Part shown: piece by piece, positions 8,430 to 19,797 of the stretch
Position numbering within the stretch: the first letter of the stretch is position 1
How the letters are laid out: the number at the start of each line of letters is the position of its first letter
From: Cellulomonas persica
GTDB lineage: Bacteria; Actinomycetota; Actinomycetes; Actinomycetales; Cellulomonadaceae
Direction of reading: 5' to 3'
Assembly (NCBI RefSeq): GCF_007989825.1
Contig: NZ_BJUA01000005.1
Span: forward strand, 1-64,000
DNA: 64,000 bases
Notes under the pieces: generated by a model
What the model saw: only the letters and a program-made list of their open reading frames with translations
Database searches by the model: none
Told to the model about the DNA's origin: nothing
Translations under genes and position numbers: made by a program

Positions 8430-9058
8430 ACGGTCGCACCCGCCGCGTCGCGGGCCGCCGTCAGGTCGAGCACGACGCCCGTCCGCGCTCGTCGCGGCAG
8501 CGTCGCCAGACCTGCCACGCGACGCTCGGCAGCACCGACGCGGACGCGGCCGGATGCGCCTGCGTGCGACGACCGTGCGAGGTCACCGCGGGCGCCGACG
8601 GCGGGCACGGGGGCGCCGGGCGTGCGGGCACTGCGGGCGGCGGGAGCGGGCACGAGGGCGCCGGGCGCGGCGACAGCAGGCGCGGAGGCAGCGGGCGCGA
8701 GGGCGCTGGACGTGAGGGCGCTGGGCGGCAGGGCGGTGGGCCTGAGGGCGACGGGTGCGAGGGCTTCGGGTTCGAGGAGCTCGGCGACCCGCAGCGCGAG
8801 GTCGGCGAGCGACAGCTCGAGCGCACCGGTCACGGCCTCGAGCACCTCCGACGAGGCCTCCTTGCGGCCGCGCTCGATCTCGGAGAGGTACTGGGTCGAG
8901 ACGCCGGCGCGCGCGGAGACGTCGGTCAGCCGGAGCCCCGCGTCGAGCCTCGTCGTCCGGAGCACCGCGCCCACCGCGTCGCGCCACCGCCACCGACGGC
9001 GCCAGGCCGTGCGCGTCGCGCGGTCACTGTGCAGCGATGTCGTCGCGCCTGCTCCCAT
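8354..9058 (-). CDS. XRE-family regulator, PopR/ClgR-like, with C-terminal LLAA
   Basis: A 234-residue regulator with an N-terminal Cro/C1-type helix-turn-helix at about residues 28-90 (LRTTRLDAGLRLTDVSARAG, then TQYLSEIERGRKEASSEVLEAV). The YLSEIERGRKEASSE core is the hallmark of the ClgR/PopR group that activates clp genes in actinobacteria. The middle is an Ala/Pro repeat linker. The C-terminus is AVTLLAA: Streptomyces PopR and ClgR end in alanines that make them ClpP substrates, so this looks like a degron. It faces the clpP pair and ends in a 78-bp tandem repeat. A leaderless start is suggested by TAGCGT 6 bases before the ATG. Confidence 0.78.
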   Translation of the reverse strand: MGAGATTSLHSDRATRTAWRRRWRWRDAVGAVLRTTRLDAGLRLTDVSARAGVSTQYLSEIERGRKEASSEVLEAVTGALELSLADLALRVAELLEPEALAPVALRPTALPPSALTSSALAPAASAPAVAAPGALVPAPAARSARTPGAPVPAVGARGDLARSSHAGASGRVRVGAAERRVAGLATLPRRARTGVVLDLTAARDAAGATVSSSPTVIPVRGADADARAVTLLAA

Positions 9059-9064
9059 GAGCCG

Positions 9065-9093
9065 ACGCTAGCTGCGGGGTCGGGACCGTCGAA
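9065..9093 (-). promoter_or_regulatory. Candidate promoter of the popR-like gene
   Basis: On the minus strand TTCGAC (9088-9093), a 17-base spacer, TAGCGT (9065-9070), then 6 bases to the ATG. This is the best sigma70-like promoter in the window and would give a leaderless mRNA. Confidence 0.5.
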
Positions 9094-9124
9094 GGCGTTC
9101 CGCTCACAGCAGAGCCGGCCCCGG

Positions 9125-9154
9125 CCCAAGCCCAAGCCCAAGCCCAAGCCCAAG
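9125..9154. repeat. Hexamer array (CCCAAG) x5
   Basis: Five exact head-to-tail copies of CCCAAG in the intergenic region, 67 bases upstream of the popR-like start. Confidence 0.9.
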
Positions 9155-9203
9155 CCAGCACCAGGACAAAGCCCGAGCGGACGAGGCGCGCCCGCGGCCG
9201 AGG

Positions 9204-9278
9204 GGCGAGCGTCGGGTGCCGGGCGCGCGGCGAGCATCGGGTGCCGGGCGCATGGCGAGCGTCGGGTGCCGGGCGCGC
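9204..9278. repeat. 25-bp tandem repeat x3
   Basis: Three copies of a 25-bp unit starting GGCGAGCRTCGGGTGCC; copies one and three are identical, and copy two differs at three positions. A degenerate part-copy follows to about 9293. Intergenic, no coding role seen. Confidence 0.85.
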
Positions 9279-9544
9279 GGTGCCGAGCATCGGCCGGAGT
9301 CGCACGCACGCCGAGAGGCCAGGCAGCGCGCTCCAGGATCGGCGCGGCGGCGCCCCTCTCCGTGCACCGACGGCCTGCGCGGTTTCGACAGTTTCGAGTG
9401 CGCGTTCACGCAACCGGTCCCGATCCGCACTAATCGGTTCGGATTCGGCACCACCCGTTCCACGCCTGGCGGACCCGCGCTCACACTCGCTCGATAACGG
9501 TTTACATCCTGCTGTCGGAGCACCGACCAGGGCGAAGACCGTGA

Positions 9545-11593
<2,049 letters not shown>

Positions 11594-11827
11594 CCGGCGA
11601 GCCGGCCTAGCAGGCAGCAGCACCACCCGTCCGACGAGATCGGCGACGATCCCGATGGCGGACGCACCACCCGGCGAGGGCCGCGGCAGCCACCAGGCAC
11701 CGCGGCCCTCGTCGCGCGCGGTCCGTGCTCCGCTCCGGGGCACGGAAACTCCGCCTGGTCCCAGGGCCGGCGGCGCCGCGGGCTCGTACATTGGGCGCCA
11801 GCACGCAGGCACGACGGAAGGACGACG

Positions 11828-12880
11828 ATGCGCGCGACGGTGATCCACGGTGCCCGGGACGTCAGGGTCGAGCAGGTCCCGGACCCGGTCATCCAGCACC
11901 CCACGGACGCGGTGGTGCGGGTCGTCGCGGCGTGCGTGTGCGGCTCGGACCTGTGGCGGTACCGGGGCGTCGAGCCGACCCGGCAGCCGACGCGCATCGG
12001 GCACGAGTACGTGGGCGTCGTCGAGGAGGTCGGCTCGCAGGTCACGGGCGTCGCGGTCGGCGACTTCGTGATCGCGCCGTTCTACGTGTGCGACGGCACG
12101 TGCGTGAACTGCCGCAACGGCGTGAGCACGTCGTGCCGGAACGGCGGCTGGTGGGGCAGCCACGACGGTCCGGGCAGCTCGGCCGACGGCGGGCAGGGCG
12201 AGCGGGTACGCGCACCGCTGGCGGACGGCACGCTCGTCGTCGTCCCGGGCGGCCTGCCGTCCGACGAGCTGCTCCCATCGCTGCTGACGCTGTCCGACGT
12301 GATGGGGACGGGTCACCACGCCGCGCTGCAGGGCGGGGTGCGCGAGGGGTCGACGGTCGCGGTCGTCGGCGACGGCGCCGTGGGGCTGTGCGCGGTGCTC
12401 GCCGCCCGGAGGCTCGGAGCGTCGCGCGTCGTCGCGATGTCCCGGCACGAGACCCGGCAGGCGCTCGCGCGCACGCTCGGCGCCACGGACGTCGTACCGG
12501 AGCGCGGTGACGAGGGCGTGGCGCGGCTCAAGGAGATGTTCGACGGGGTCGGCCCGGACGTGGTGCTCGAGTGCGTCGGCACCAAGGAGTCGATGGACCA
12601 GGCGCTGCGCTCCGCGCGGCCGGGCGGTCAGGTCGGCTTCGTCGGCGTGCCAGCGGGCGGGCCCGAGCTGCCCGTGCGGACGATGTTCAACTCGAACGTG
12701 GGCGTGCGCGGTGGGGTCGCGCCGGTGCGCGGGTACATCGAGGAGCTCCTGCCGGAGGTCCTCGACGGTCGCCTGGACCCCGGGGTCGTGTTCGACCTGG
12801 AGCTGCCGCTCGACGAGGTCGCGCAGGCGTACGCCGCGATGGACGAGCGCCGCGCGACGAAGGTCCTCCTGCGCCCCTGA
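11828..12880 (+). CDS. Zinc-dependent alcohol dehydrogenase
   Basis: A 350-residue medium-chain dehydrogenase. The catalytic zinc ligands are Cys38 (ACVCGSDLW) and the GHEYVG His-Glu; a structural-zinc-like cysteine cluster follows (YVCDGTCVNCRNGVSTSC). The Rossmann motif is VAVVGDGAVGLCAVLAARRLGAS, which suggests an NAD(P)-binding site. The substrate is unknown; close relatives are annotated as IMP dehydrogenase-independent 'threonine or alcohol dehydrogenase-like'. AAGGACGACG sits directly before the ATG. A TACATT hexamer at 11787-11792 could be the promoter -10. It has no metabolic partner nearby. Confidence 0.85.
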   Translation: MRATVIHGARDVRVEQVPDPVIQHPTDAVVRVVAACVCGSDLWRYRGVEPTRQPTRIGHEYVGVVEEVGSQVTGVAVGDFVIAPFYVCDGTCVNCRNGVSTSCRNGGWWGSHDGPGSSADGGQGERVRAPLADGTLVVVPGGLPSDELLPSLLTLSDVMGTGHHAALQGGVREGSTVAVVGDGAVGLCAVLAARRLGASRVVAMSRHETRQALARTLGATDVVPERGDEGVARLKEMFDGVGPDVVLECVGTKESMDQALRSARPGGQVGFVGVPAGGPELPVRTMFNSNVGVRGGVAPVRGYIEELLPEVLDGRLDPGVVFDLELPLDEVAQAYAAMDERRATKVLLRP

Positions 12881-12910
12881 CATCCGGCGGTTCCCGCCCG
12901 GCTCCGGATG
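12881..12910 (+). terminator. Hairpin after the alcohol dehydrogenase
   Basis: CATCCGG and CCGGATG arms with a 16-base GC-rich loop begin right after the stop codon. No T-tract, as usual in actinobacterial terminators. Confidence 0.4.
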
Positions 12911-12963
12911 CAGCCTCGTCGTCGCCGTGCCTAGCGTGGAGGTCCGAACGACGAGGAGGCACC

Positions 12964-13236
12964 ATGCCTGGACGACGTGACCCCGGTCCGAGCGTGAAGG
13001 ACAAGGAGCTCTACGAGTCGCTGCGCGACGAGGGCAACAGCAAGGGGAAGTCGGCCCGCATCGCCAATGCCGCTGCGGCACGCGGGCGCAAGGCCGTCGG
13101 GAAGAAGGGCGGCGAGTCGGGCTCGTACGACGACTGGACGGTCAAGGACCTGCGCAAGCGCGCCTCCGAGCTCGAGATCGACGGCCGGTCGAGCATGACC
13201 AAGTCCCAGCTCGTCGACGCCCTCCGGAACCACTGA
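12964..13236 (+). CDS. Rho_N-domain (DUF7218-like) small protein
   Basis: A 90-residue basic protein. The N-terminal half (VKDKELYESLRDEGNSKGKSARIANAAAARGRK) is a conserved Lys/Arg-rich segment of actinobacterial DUF7218-type proteins. The C-terminal 40 residues form a Rho termination factor N-terminal-like fold (DDWTVKDLRKRASELEIDGRSSMTKSQLVDALRNH), also close to SAP/LEM-like helix-extended-loop-helix domains. It probably binds nucleic acid. ACGAGGAGG precedes the ATG by 5 bases, and TAGCGT at 12931-12936 is a plausible -10. A strong hairpin follows. Function not established. Confidence 0.75.
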   Translation: MPGRRDPGPSVKDKELYESLRDEGNSKGKSARIANAAAARGRKAVGKKGGESGSYDDWTVKDLRKRASELEIDGRSSMTKSQLVDALRNH

Positions 13237-13247
13237 CCCACGGACGA

Positions 13248-13272
13248 CGTCGCGCCGTCGTCCGGCGCGACG
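13248..13272 (+). terminator. Hairpin after the Rho_N gene
   Basis: A 9-bp GC stem (CGTCGCGCC / GGCGCGACG) with a 7-base loop, 12 bases after the stop codon. Confidence 0.5.
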
Positions 13273-13444
13273 AGCACGTGACAGGACCAGCCTGACGGCA
13301 CGACCCGCCCCGTCCTCGCCTGCGCGGGCCGGCCGCTGCTGATGCTCCGGACGGGTGACCGCTGCGGTCCGCGGCAGGTCGTCATCAGCCAGCCACTACG
13401 CTCGCGCTCGCGCGGACCTGCCGTGCGGCGACGGGGGGTGGGCT

Positions 13445-15247
13445 GTGCCAGATCGTGGGAGCGCCGTGGTCCGGCGGGTGCGCGGAGCGCTCGCGGCGGT
13501 CGTCGTGGCGGCCTGCGCGCTCACTCTCGTGCCACCCGCACACGCGTCGGAGACCGGCTACCTCGTCGGGCGGCTGGTGCGCGAACCTGGCCTCGACGGG
13601 TCGGCGAGCGTCTGCCTGGTCCGTGTGGGAGCGGTCTACGGTGAAGGCTGCGTGGAGGTCATCCGGGACGCGTACGTGTTCCACTCGTACGTGCCGCCGG
13701 GACGCTACCGGCTCGTGCTGTCGACCGACTACCACGGCTACTTCGGCGTCACGTCGGAGCCTTTCGAGATCACGTCGAGCACCGGAGTGCTGCCGACTTT
13801 GACGATGAGCGCGGGCGCACCGCTGACGGGCGCCGTCAAGGACCGTCAGGGCCGGCCGATCCCGGGTGCTGACGTCAGCGCGGTTGCGGACCTGGCCCCG
13901 GCCGGTCCGACGCCGGAGTGGGAGTCCATGTCAGCCACGACCGACGGCCGGGGCCGGTTCTCCGTACCCGCGCGGCCGGGCTGGCGGTACCGGACCTATG
14001 TGAACCTTCGGGGGAACGGTCGCTCCCCCTACGCCGGTCGCGAGGTCACCCTCAGGGAGGGCGGCACGACGCCGAGCACCGTGTACGCGTCGACGATCCG
14101 CAGCACCGCGGGATTCACGGCCGTGAAGGCCAGGGTGGTGGCTCGACGTTGGGGCTCACGCCATCCCTCGGGGACCGTCACCGTCCTCGAGGGGTCGACG
14201 GTCCTCGCCGCTCAGGCGATCGACGACGACGCCGTCGCTCGGATCACCCTCCCGACTCTCGCTGCGGGAACACACATGCTCACGCTCGTCTTCAGCGGGC
14301 ACTGGGACGTCCTGAGCTCCCGCGACACGCTCACTGTGAAGGTGACGGGGGACCTTCCGCGGGGCGCCGACCCGGGCCCCGGCTACCCGAGCTGGTTGCG
14401 GGGCCACGTGCGGAGCCGCGACGGGCGGCCGGCGACGTCCCACACGGTGACGGGCGTGGCCGTCGACTGCACCACGGGTGTCGTCGTGGAGCCGACGACC
14501 AAGGTCCGCACCACGTCCGGCTCGGACGGCACGTTCGCCTTCGCCACCGAGACGGGCTGGTGCTACGACATCTCAGCGGTCGTCGACGACGAGCGCGTCA
14601 CCCAGCGAGCGGTCCCTGTCAGGACGACCGACGTCGTGCTGATCCCCCGGGACCAGCGCCCGGCTCCGACGGTCGTGGCCGTCAGTGGCTCGACGAACAC
14701 GTTTGGCTCTCCCGGCACCGTCACCGTGGCGGTGACACGCGCCAACGGCGGGTTCGCGCCCGTGAAGGGCCGGGTCGTGCTGCTGGACGGCACGCGCTTG
14801 ATCGCCTCCGAGCGCGTCACGAGTGACGTGACCACGACGCTCACCACGCCACGCCTGGCCGGTGTGGGCAAGAACCGGTACACCGTGGCGTTCCGGCCGG
14901 ACAGCGGCTTTCGAGCCTCGTCGAGCGGGGTGACGCAACGGGTCACGCGCGGCTGGCCCTCGATACGGGTGCGGACCTCGAACTTCTACATCTACGAGAC
15001 CGGGACGATCTCGGTGAAGATCAACGCGGCGACGCCCGTGGCCGGGACGGTCCGGCTCACGCGCGGTGGGGCCAACAAGCTGGTGGCCACCGCGAAGCTC
15101 ACCGGGAAGAAGAAGTCTCAGACCGTGACGTTCAGGGTCCCGTACCTCGTCGCGGGCAGCGGCTTCACCGCGACGTACAGCGGGAGCAGCACGCTCCACT
15201 CCGTGCACGCCGGATTACCCGGGCCGCAGCCCCGCCCTCGCGAGTAG
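13445..15247 (+). CDS. Secreted protein with Ig-like and regulatory-like repeats
   Basis: A 600-residue secreted protein with no enzyme motif. The signal peptide is seen at about residues 10-33 (RVRGALAAVVVAACALTLVPPAHASE). It is followed by beta-sandwich segments of two kinds: carboxypeptidase-regulatory-like ones (TGAVKDRQGRPIPGADVSAV; LRGHVRSRDGRPATSHTVTG) and bacterial Ig-like ones of the Big_5/Ig-like_3 kind (PSGTVTVLEGSTVLAAQ; VKGRVVLLDGTRLIASER; VAGTVRLTRGGANKLVATAKL). It lacks a sortase signal or membrane anchor, so it is probably released or loosely attached. GTG at 13445 is chosen because GGGGGTGG lies 5 bases upstream. Confidence 0.75.
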   Translation: MPDRGSAVVRRVRGALAAVVVAACALTLVPPAHASETGYLVGRLVREPGLDGSASVCLVRVGAVYGEGCVEVIRDAYVFHSYVPPGRYRLVLSTDYHGYFGVTSEPFEITSSTGVLPTLTMSAGAPLTGAVKDRQGRPIPGADVSAVADLAPAGPTPEWESMSATTDGRGRFSVPARPGWRYRTYVNLRGNGRSPYAGREVTLREGGTTPSTVYASTIRSTAGFTAVKARVVARRWGSRHPSGTVTVLEGSTVLAAQAIDDDAVARITLPTLAAGTHMLTLVFSGHWDVLSSRDTLTVKVTGDLPRGADPGPGYPSWLRGHVRSRDGRPATSHTVTGVAVDCTTGVVVEPTTKVRTTSGSDGTFAFATETGWCYDISAVVDDERVTQRAVPVRTTDVVLIPRDQRPAPTVVAVSGSTNTFGSPGTVTVAVTRANGGFAPVKGRVVLLDGTRLIASERVTSDVTTTLTTPRLAGVGKNRYTVAFRPDSGFRASSSGVTQRVTRGWPSIRVRTSNFYIYETGTISVKINAATPVAGTVRLTRGGANKLVATAKLTGKKKSQTVTFRVPYLVAGSGFTATYSGSSTLHSVHAGLPGPQPRPRE

Positions 15248-15301
15248 CGACGCGGGCCCGCGGTGACGACGCACGGCTGACCAGGTCCCCACGCGAGCGG
15301 T

Positions 15302-17128
15302 TCAGGAGCTCGCGTACGCGCGGGACTGCAGGGCCCACAGGCGGGCGTAGGGGCCGTCGGCGGCGACGAGCTCGGCGTGCGTGCCGTGCTCGACGACGCG
15401 TCCGGCGTCGAGCACGACGATCCGGTCGGCGAGCCGCACGGTGGACAGCCGGTGCGTGACGAACACCGTGACGCCGCCCACGGTCGTCGCGACCTGCGCC
15501 GCGGTCGCCTGGTAGGCGTCGACGAGCCGCTGCTCGGCGAGTGCGTCGAGCGCGGACGCGGGCTCGTCGAGCACGAGCAGCTCGGGGTCCTCGCGCATGA
15601 GCGTGCGCGCGAAGCCCAGGCTCTGCCACTGACCGCCGGACAGGTCACGCCCGGGCGCGTACCCGGTGCCGACGACGTCCTGCGGACCGAGGGCGTCGGC
15701 GAGCTCGCCGATGTCCGCCCGCCGCACGGCACCGGCGACCGCGCCCTCGTCGTCCACGTCCGCGAGCCGGCCGATCCCCACGCTGTGCTGCAGCGTGAGC
15801 TCGACGCGCGCGAAGTCCTGGTAGAGCGCCGCGGTGCGTTCGCGCCACCGGGCGGGTGCCACCGTGGCGAGGTCCGCGCCGCCGACGAGCACGCGCCCTT
15901 GCGTGGGTCGGTAGAGACCCGCGAGCAGCTTGAGCAGCGTGGACTTGCCCGCGCCGTTCTCGCCGACGAGCGCGACCGACGTCCCGGCGGGCAGGTGCAG
16001 GTCGATCCCGTCGAGCACGGTCGCCTCGGTGCCCGGGTACCGGAACGTGACGCCCTCGAGGCGGATGCCGTCGCTGAGGTCGTCGGGCAGCCCGCGGTCC
16101 CGATCGAGGCTCGGCGTTCCGGCCGACGAGGAAGTGCGGCCTGACGAGGCGTCGCGGTCGGCGGCGACCTCGGCCTCGAGCGCGAGGAACCGGCGCAGTC
16201 CGGCGGCGGCGCGGTGCACCGACCCGAGCATCTCGATCCCCGCGGACATCTGCACGGACAGCTGCGTGGCGAGCGTGATGGTCAGGACGACCTGTCCGAC
16301 GCTCGCCCGTCCCTCGCGCGCGAGCCAGAACGCGCCGAGCACCGCGGCCACGTACGCGACGCCGAACACGATCTGCCCGGTCGCGCGCAGCAGCGCGTAG
16401 CGGGTGTCGGCACGGCCCATGGCGTCGTCGTACGTGTCGAGCAGCGTGCGCTGGCGCGCGAGCAGGAAGTCCGTGCCGCCGCCCAGCCGGATCTCCTTCT
16501 GCGAGGCCGGGCTGGTCGCGAGGCGGCGCAGCGAGCGGATGGAGCGCGTGGTCGCGGACTGCTCCTCACGCACCTCCTGCAGCGCGGACTCGGCGCGTCG
16601 GCCCAGCACCACCGGCGCCACGGCGAACGCGGCGAGGACCAGCAGCCACGGCGAGACGGTTGCGAGCACCACCGCGGTGAGCAGCACCTGCACCGCGGTC
16701 GCGCCGAGCTGCAGCCCGGTCTGCACGGTCGCGCGCATCTGCATGACGTCCTGGCGCAGCAGGTCGACGCGGTCCGCGAACGCGGGGTCGTCGGTGCGGT
16801 CCAGGTGGTCGCTGCCGTTGACGAGGTGCAGCAGCTCGCGGTTGAAGTGCTCCTCGGTCTGCTCCGCGAGCTCGAAGTAGTACAGGTGCGCGAAGTGGCC
16901 GAGCATGAGGTCGCCCGTGAGCGCGACAGCGACGACGACGGCCCACACGCTCGCCCCGGACACGTCGGCGGCGACCACGTGGTCGACGAGCCGTCCGGCG
17001 CCGATCGCGACGACGGGCGTCGCGATCGCCCCGAGCAGCAGCAGTCCGGCGCCGACGACGAAGCGGCGACGGTCGAGGCGCCACGCGACACCCAGCAGCC
17101 GGCGCAGGCAGAACGCCACGTCCTTCAT
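15302..17128 (-). CDS. ABC exporter half-transporter, second gene
   Basis: A 608-residue fused permease/ATPase. Six membrane helices span about residues 20-310, starting FVVGAGLLLLGAIATPVVAIGAG. The nucleotide-binding domain has Walker A GENGAGKSTLLKLL, signature LSGGQWQSLGFAR, Walker B LLVLDEPAS and a switch His in VFVTHRLSTV. LSGGQW instead of LSGGQ-R/Q is shared with its partner. The ATG at 17128 overlaps the upstream TGA (ATGA) and has GGGAGGTG 4 bases upstream. The two genes likely form a heterodimeric exporter; the cargo (lipid, peptide or drug) cannot be told from sequence. Confidence 0.88.
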   Translation of the reverse strand: MKDVAFCLRRLLGVAWRLDRRRFVVGAGLLLLGAIATPVVAIGAGRLVDHVVAADVSGASVWAVVVAVALTGDLMLGHFAHLYYFELAEQTEEHFNRELLHLVNGSDHLDRTDDPAFADRVDLLRQDVMQMRATVQTGLQLGATAVQVLLTAVVLATVSPWLLVLAAFAVAPVVLGRRAESALQEVREEQSATTRSIRSLRRLATSPASQKEIRLGGGTDFLLARQRTLLDTYDDAMGRADTRYALLRATGQIVFGVAYVAAVLGAFWLAREGRASVGQVVLTITLATQLSVQMSAGIEMLGSVHRAAAGLRRFLALEAEVAADRDASSGRTSSSAGTPSLDRDRGLPDDLSDGIRLEGVTFRYPGTEATVLDGIDLHLPAGTSVALVGENGAGKSTLLKLLAGLYRPTQGRVLVGGADLATVAPARWRERTAALYQDFARVELTLQHSVGIGRLADVDDEGAVAGAVRRADIGELADALGPQDVVGTGYAPGRDLSGGQWQSLGFARTLMREDPELLVLDEPASALDALAEQRLVDAYQATAAQVATTVGGVTVFVTHRLSTVRLADRIVVLDAGRVVEHGTHAELVAADGPYARLWALQSRAYASS

Positions 17129-19116
17129 CGCGCACCTCCCGTCGCGCCCGCACCCGCGGCCGCGCTGTGGTCGAACGGGTCGTCGGGCTCGTCGGGCGAA
17201 CCGGCACCCGCCTCGTCGGCGAAGCGCCGCGCCTGCACGTCGAACATGCGCGCGTACTGCCCACCGGTCGCGACGAGCTCGTCGTGCGTCCCGGCCTCGG
17301 TGACGCGTCCGCCGTCGAGGACGACGATCCGGTCGGCGCGCCGCACCGTGGAGAACCGGTGGGAGATGACCAGGCTCGTGACGCCGCGCGTGAGCTCGAG
17401 GAACGTGTCGTAGAACTCGGCCTCGCCGCGCGCGTCGAGCTGCGCGGTGGGCTCGTCGAGGACGAGCACGGACGCGCCGTGCCGCACCGCGAACAGCGCG
17501 CGGGCGAGCGCGAGCCGCTGCCACTGCCCGCCGGACAGGTCACGGCCGCCGGGCAGCGCACGCGTGAGCGGGGTGTCGAGGCCGTCGGGCAGCTCCGCGA
17601 GCAACGACCCGAGGCCCACGCGCTCGAGCTCGGCGCGGATGCCCTCGTCGTCGTCGCGGTGCGCGATCGCGGCCATCGCGACGTTCTCCCGCAACGGCAG
17701 CTCGTAACGCAGGTAGTCCTGGAACGTGATCGCGAACGCGGCCTGCCATGCGTCGACGTCGAGCGTGCGCAGGTCCTCGCCGTCGATCCGGACTGCACCG
17801 GACTGCGGCGTGTACATGCCGGTGAGCAGCTTGACGAGGGTCGTCTTGCCGGCGCCGTTGACGCCGATCAGCGCGGTGGACGTGCCGACGGGCAGGTCGA
17901 GGTCGAGGCCGTCGAGCACCGCGCGGTCGGTCGTGTAGCCGAACCGCACGTCGTCGAGCCGGACGCTGCGCTGCGGCGTCAGCCGCGCGCCGGGCGCCGC
18001 GGCGGCGGGCTCGGGGCCCGTGCGGCGCGCGATGTCCTCGAGCTCGAGCAGCGCCTGCCACGCGCCGCGCCCGTAGACGAGCTTGACGTCCGACTCGGGG
18101 AAGATCACGCCGAACCGGCCGCACAGGATGAGCGCCTGCACCGCGACGCTGACCGCCGCGACGTCCACGTCGGCGCGCGCGACGACGAGCAGACCGATCA
18201 CCGAGCCGATCAGCGCCGCGACCGTGTAGGCGACGAACGGCGCGCCGTACACCGCGCGGCGGCGCGTCCACAGCGTGTCGAGGACGGCGCGGTTCTCGGC
18301 GACGTAGCGGTCGTCGAGCCAGTCGACGAGACCGAGCGTGCGGATCTCCTTGGCGGCGCGCGTCCCGGTGGCGAGCTCGCGGACGTAGTTCGCACGACGA
18401 CGCAGCGGCGCGAGCGAGCGGATCACGTCGCCCCAGCGGTGGAACGCCTCGGTCTGGCCGAGCCGCGCAATGATCGCGACGAGGGCGCCCGCGAGCGCGG
18501 CCCACGGTCCCGCGGCCCACGTCAGCACGACGAGCGAGCCGACGAGCTGCGTGTACCGCGCGGTGAGCGCGAGCGCGCCCTCGACCGCCGCCCCGGGCGT
18601 GAGGGTCCACTGCTCGAACGCCTCGTCGGCCTGGCTCAGCCGGTCGGCGACCTCGGGCCGCTCGAGTCCCGCGAGCGACGCCCCGCGCAGCGAGAACGTG
18701 GCGAGGCGCTCGATGCACGCGGCGTCGACCCGGCGCTGCACGCGGCGCGAGAGCACGAGCTGCACGGGCGCGACGAGCTGCTGCACGAGGAACGCCCCCG
18801 CAGCCAGCGCGAGCCAGCCGATCGCGGCGTCGCTCCCGAGGTCGCGCAGCGCGAGACCCGTGCCGAGCATGAACGCGACCGGCGCGAGGCCCGCGACGAG
18901 GTGCACCGCGACGGTACCGGCGACGAGGCCGCGACCCGCGTAGCCGCGCAGCTCCGCGAGCTGGCGCGCGGCGAACCGCCGCTGCGCGACCCGCTCGCGC
19001 GCGAACCGCCGCCACGTCGCCGGTGCGCTCGCGCCCTGCCCGCGCTCGTCGCCCTCTCCGCGCTCGTCGTCCTGCCCGCGCTCGTCGTGCCCGCGCTCGT
19101 CGTCCTGCCCGGCCAT
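17125..19116 (-). CDS. ABC exporter half-transporter, first gene
   Basis: A 663-residue fused permease/ATPase and likely partner of the next gene. The first ~28 residues are a charged repeat (DDERG, DERGQ units) encoded by a tandem repeat at about 19030-19110. Six helices follow, then an ATPase domain with Walker A GVNGAGKTTLVKLL, signature LSGGQWQRLALAR, Walker B SVLVLDEPTAQLDA and VISHRFSTV. The true start could lie after the charged repeat (the next Met is far inside), so the ATG at 19116 is kept. It is divergent from the DinB-like gene. Cargo unknown. Confidence 0.86.
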   Translation of the reverse strand: MAGQDDERGHDERGQDDERGEGDERGQGASAPATWRRFARERVAQRRFAARQLAELRGYAGRGLVAGTVAVHLVAGLAPVAFMLGTGLALRDLGSDAAIGWLALAAGAFLVQQLVAPVQLVLSRRVQRRVDAACIERLATFSLRGASLAGLERPEVADRLSQADEAFEQWTLTPGAAVEGALALTARYTQLVGSLVVLTWAAGPWAALAGALVAIIARLGQTEAFHRWGDVIRSLAPLRRRANYVRELATGTRAAKEIRTLGLVDWLDDRYVAENRAVLDTLWTRRRAVYGAPFVAYTVAALIGSVIGLLVVARADVDVAAVSVAVQALILCGRFGVIFPESDVKLVYGRGAWQALLELEDIARRTGPEPAAAAPGARLTPQRSVRLDDVRFGYTTDRAVLDGLDLDLPVGTSTALIGVNGAGKTTLVKLLTGMYTPQSGAVRIDGEDLRTLDVDAWQAAFAITFQDYLRYELPLRENVAMAAIAHRDDDEGIRAELERVGLGSLLAELPDGLDTPLTRALPGGRDLSGGQWQRLALARALFAVRHGASVLVLDEPTAQLDARGEAEFYDTFLELTRGVTSLVISHRFSTVRRADRIVVLDGGRVTEAGTHDELVATGGQYARMFDVQARRFADEAGAGSPDEPDDPFDHSAAAGAGATGGAR

Positions 19117-19218
19117 CCGCTCCCCCGCACGTCGTCGTCAGCCTGGGAACGCTCCCGCAGGGGCGCCCGCAGCCGCCACCGTATTTCGCATGTCGGTCAT
19201 CGACCAGGGCCGCGGCCG

Positions 19219-19224
19219 TAGCCT
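19219..19224 (+). promoter_or_regulatory. Candidate -10 box, leaderless DinB-like mRNA
   Basis: TAGCCT, then CGTCGG and the GTG start at 19231. Confidence 0.4.
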
Positions 19225-19230
19225 CGTCGG

Positions 19231-19764
19231 GTGATCACCACCGAACGCACCGACCCGCCCACGTCCGGCGACGAGGCCGCGATCCTCCTGGGGTTCGTCG
19301 ACTTCCACCGGCGCACGCTGCTGACCAAGGCGGACGGCCTGGACGCCGCCCAGCTCGCCACGCGGCTCGAGCCGTCGACGATGACGCTCGGCGGGCTGCT
19401 GCACCACCTCGCGTACGTCGAGGACGTCTGGTGCAGCATCGTGCTGCACGGCAACCCGCCCGCCGAGCCGTGGGCGTCGGCCGACTGGGACGCCGACCGG
19501 GACTGGGAGTGGACGGCCGCCGTCACGTCGTCGCCCGACGAGCTCCGTCGGCGCTTCGTGAGCACGGTGGAACGGTCCGACGAGCTCGTCGGCGAGGTCC
19601 TGCGCACGCGCGGGCTCGACGCGACCGCCGTCCGCCGCGACCGCGCGACCGGCGAGGAGATCTCGCTGCGCTGGATCCTCGTGCACCTCGTCGAGGAGTA
19701 CGCCCGCCACAACGGCCACGCCGACCTCATCCGCGAGTCCATCGACGGCCTCACCGGCGAGTGA
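19231..19764 (+). CDS. DinB / DUF664-family protein
   Basis: A 177-residue four-helix-bundle protein of the DinB/DUF664 family. Metal-ligand histidines are expected in LLHHLAYVEDVW (about residue 58) and in LVHLVEEYARHNGHADLI near the C-terminus, which match the family's triad positions. Some actinobacterial DinB proteins are mycothiol-dependent S-transferases, so a thiol-transfer or detoxification role is possible but not shown. The GTG start at 19231 has TAGCCT 6 bases upstream and no Shine-Dalgarno. It is followed by a convergent methyltransferase 33 bases after its stop. Confidence 0.82.
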   Translation: MITTERTDPPTSGDEAAILLGFVDFHRRTLLTKADGLDAAQLATRLEPSTMTLGGLLHHLAYVEDVWCSIVLHGNPPAEPWASADWDADRDWEWTAAVTSSPDELRRRFVSTVERSDELVGEVLRTRGLDATAVRRDRATGEEISLRWILVHLVEEYARHNGHADLIRESIDGLTGE

Positions 19765-19797
19765 GGGACGCGCCCTGGCGCGCGCGAGGACGTCCGG

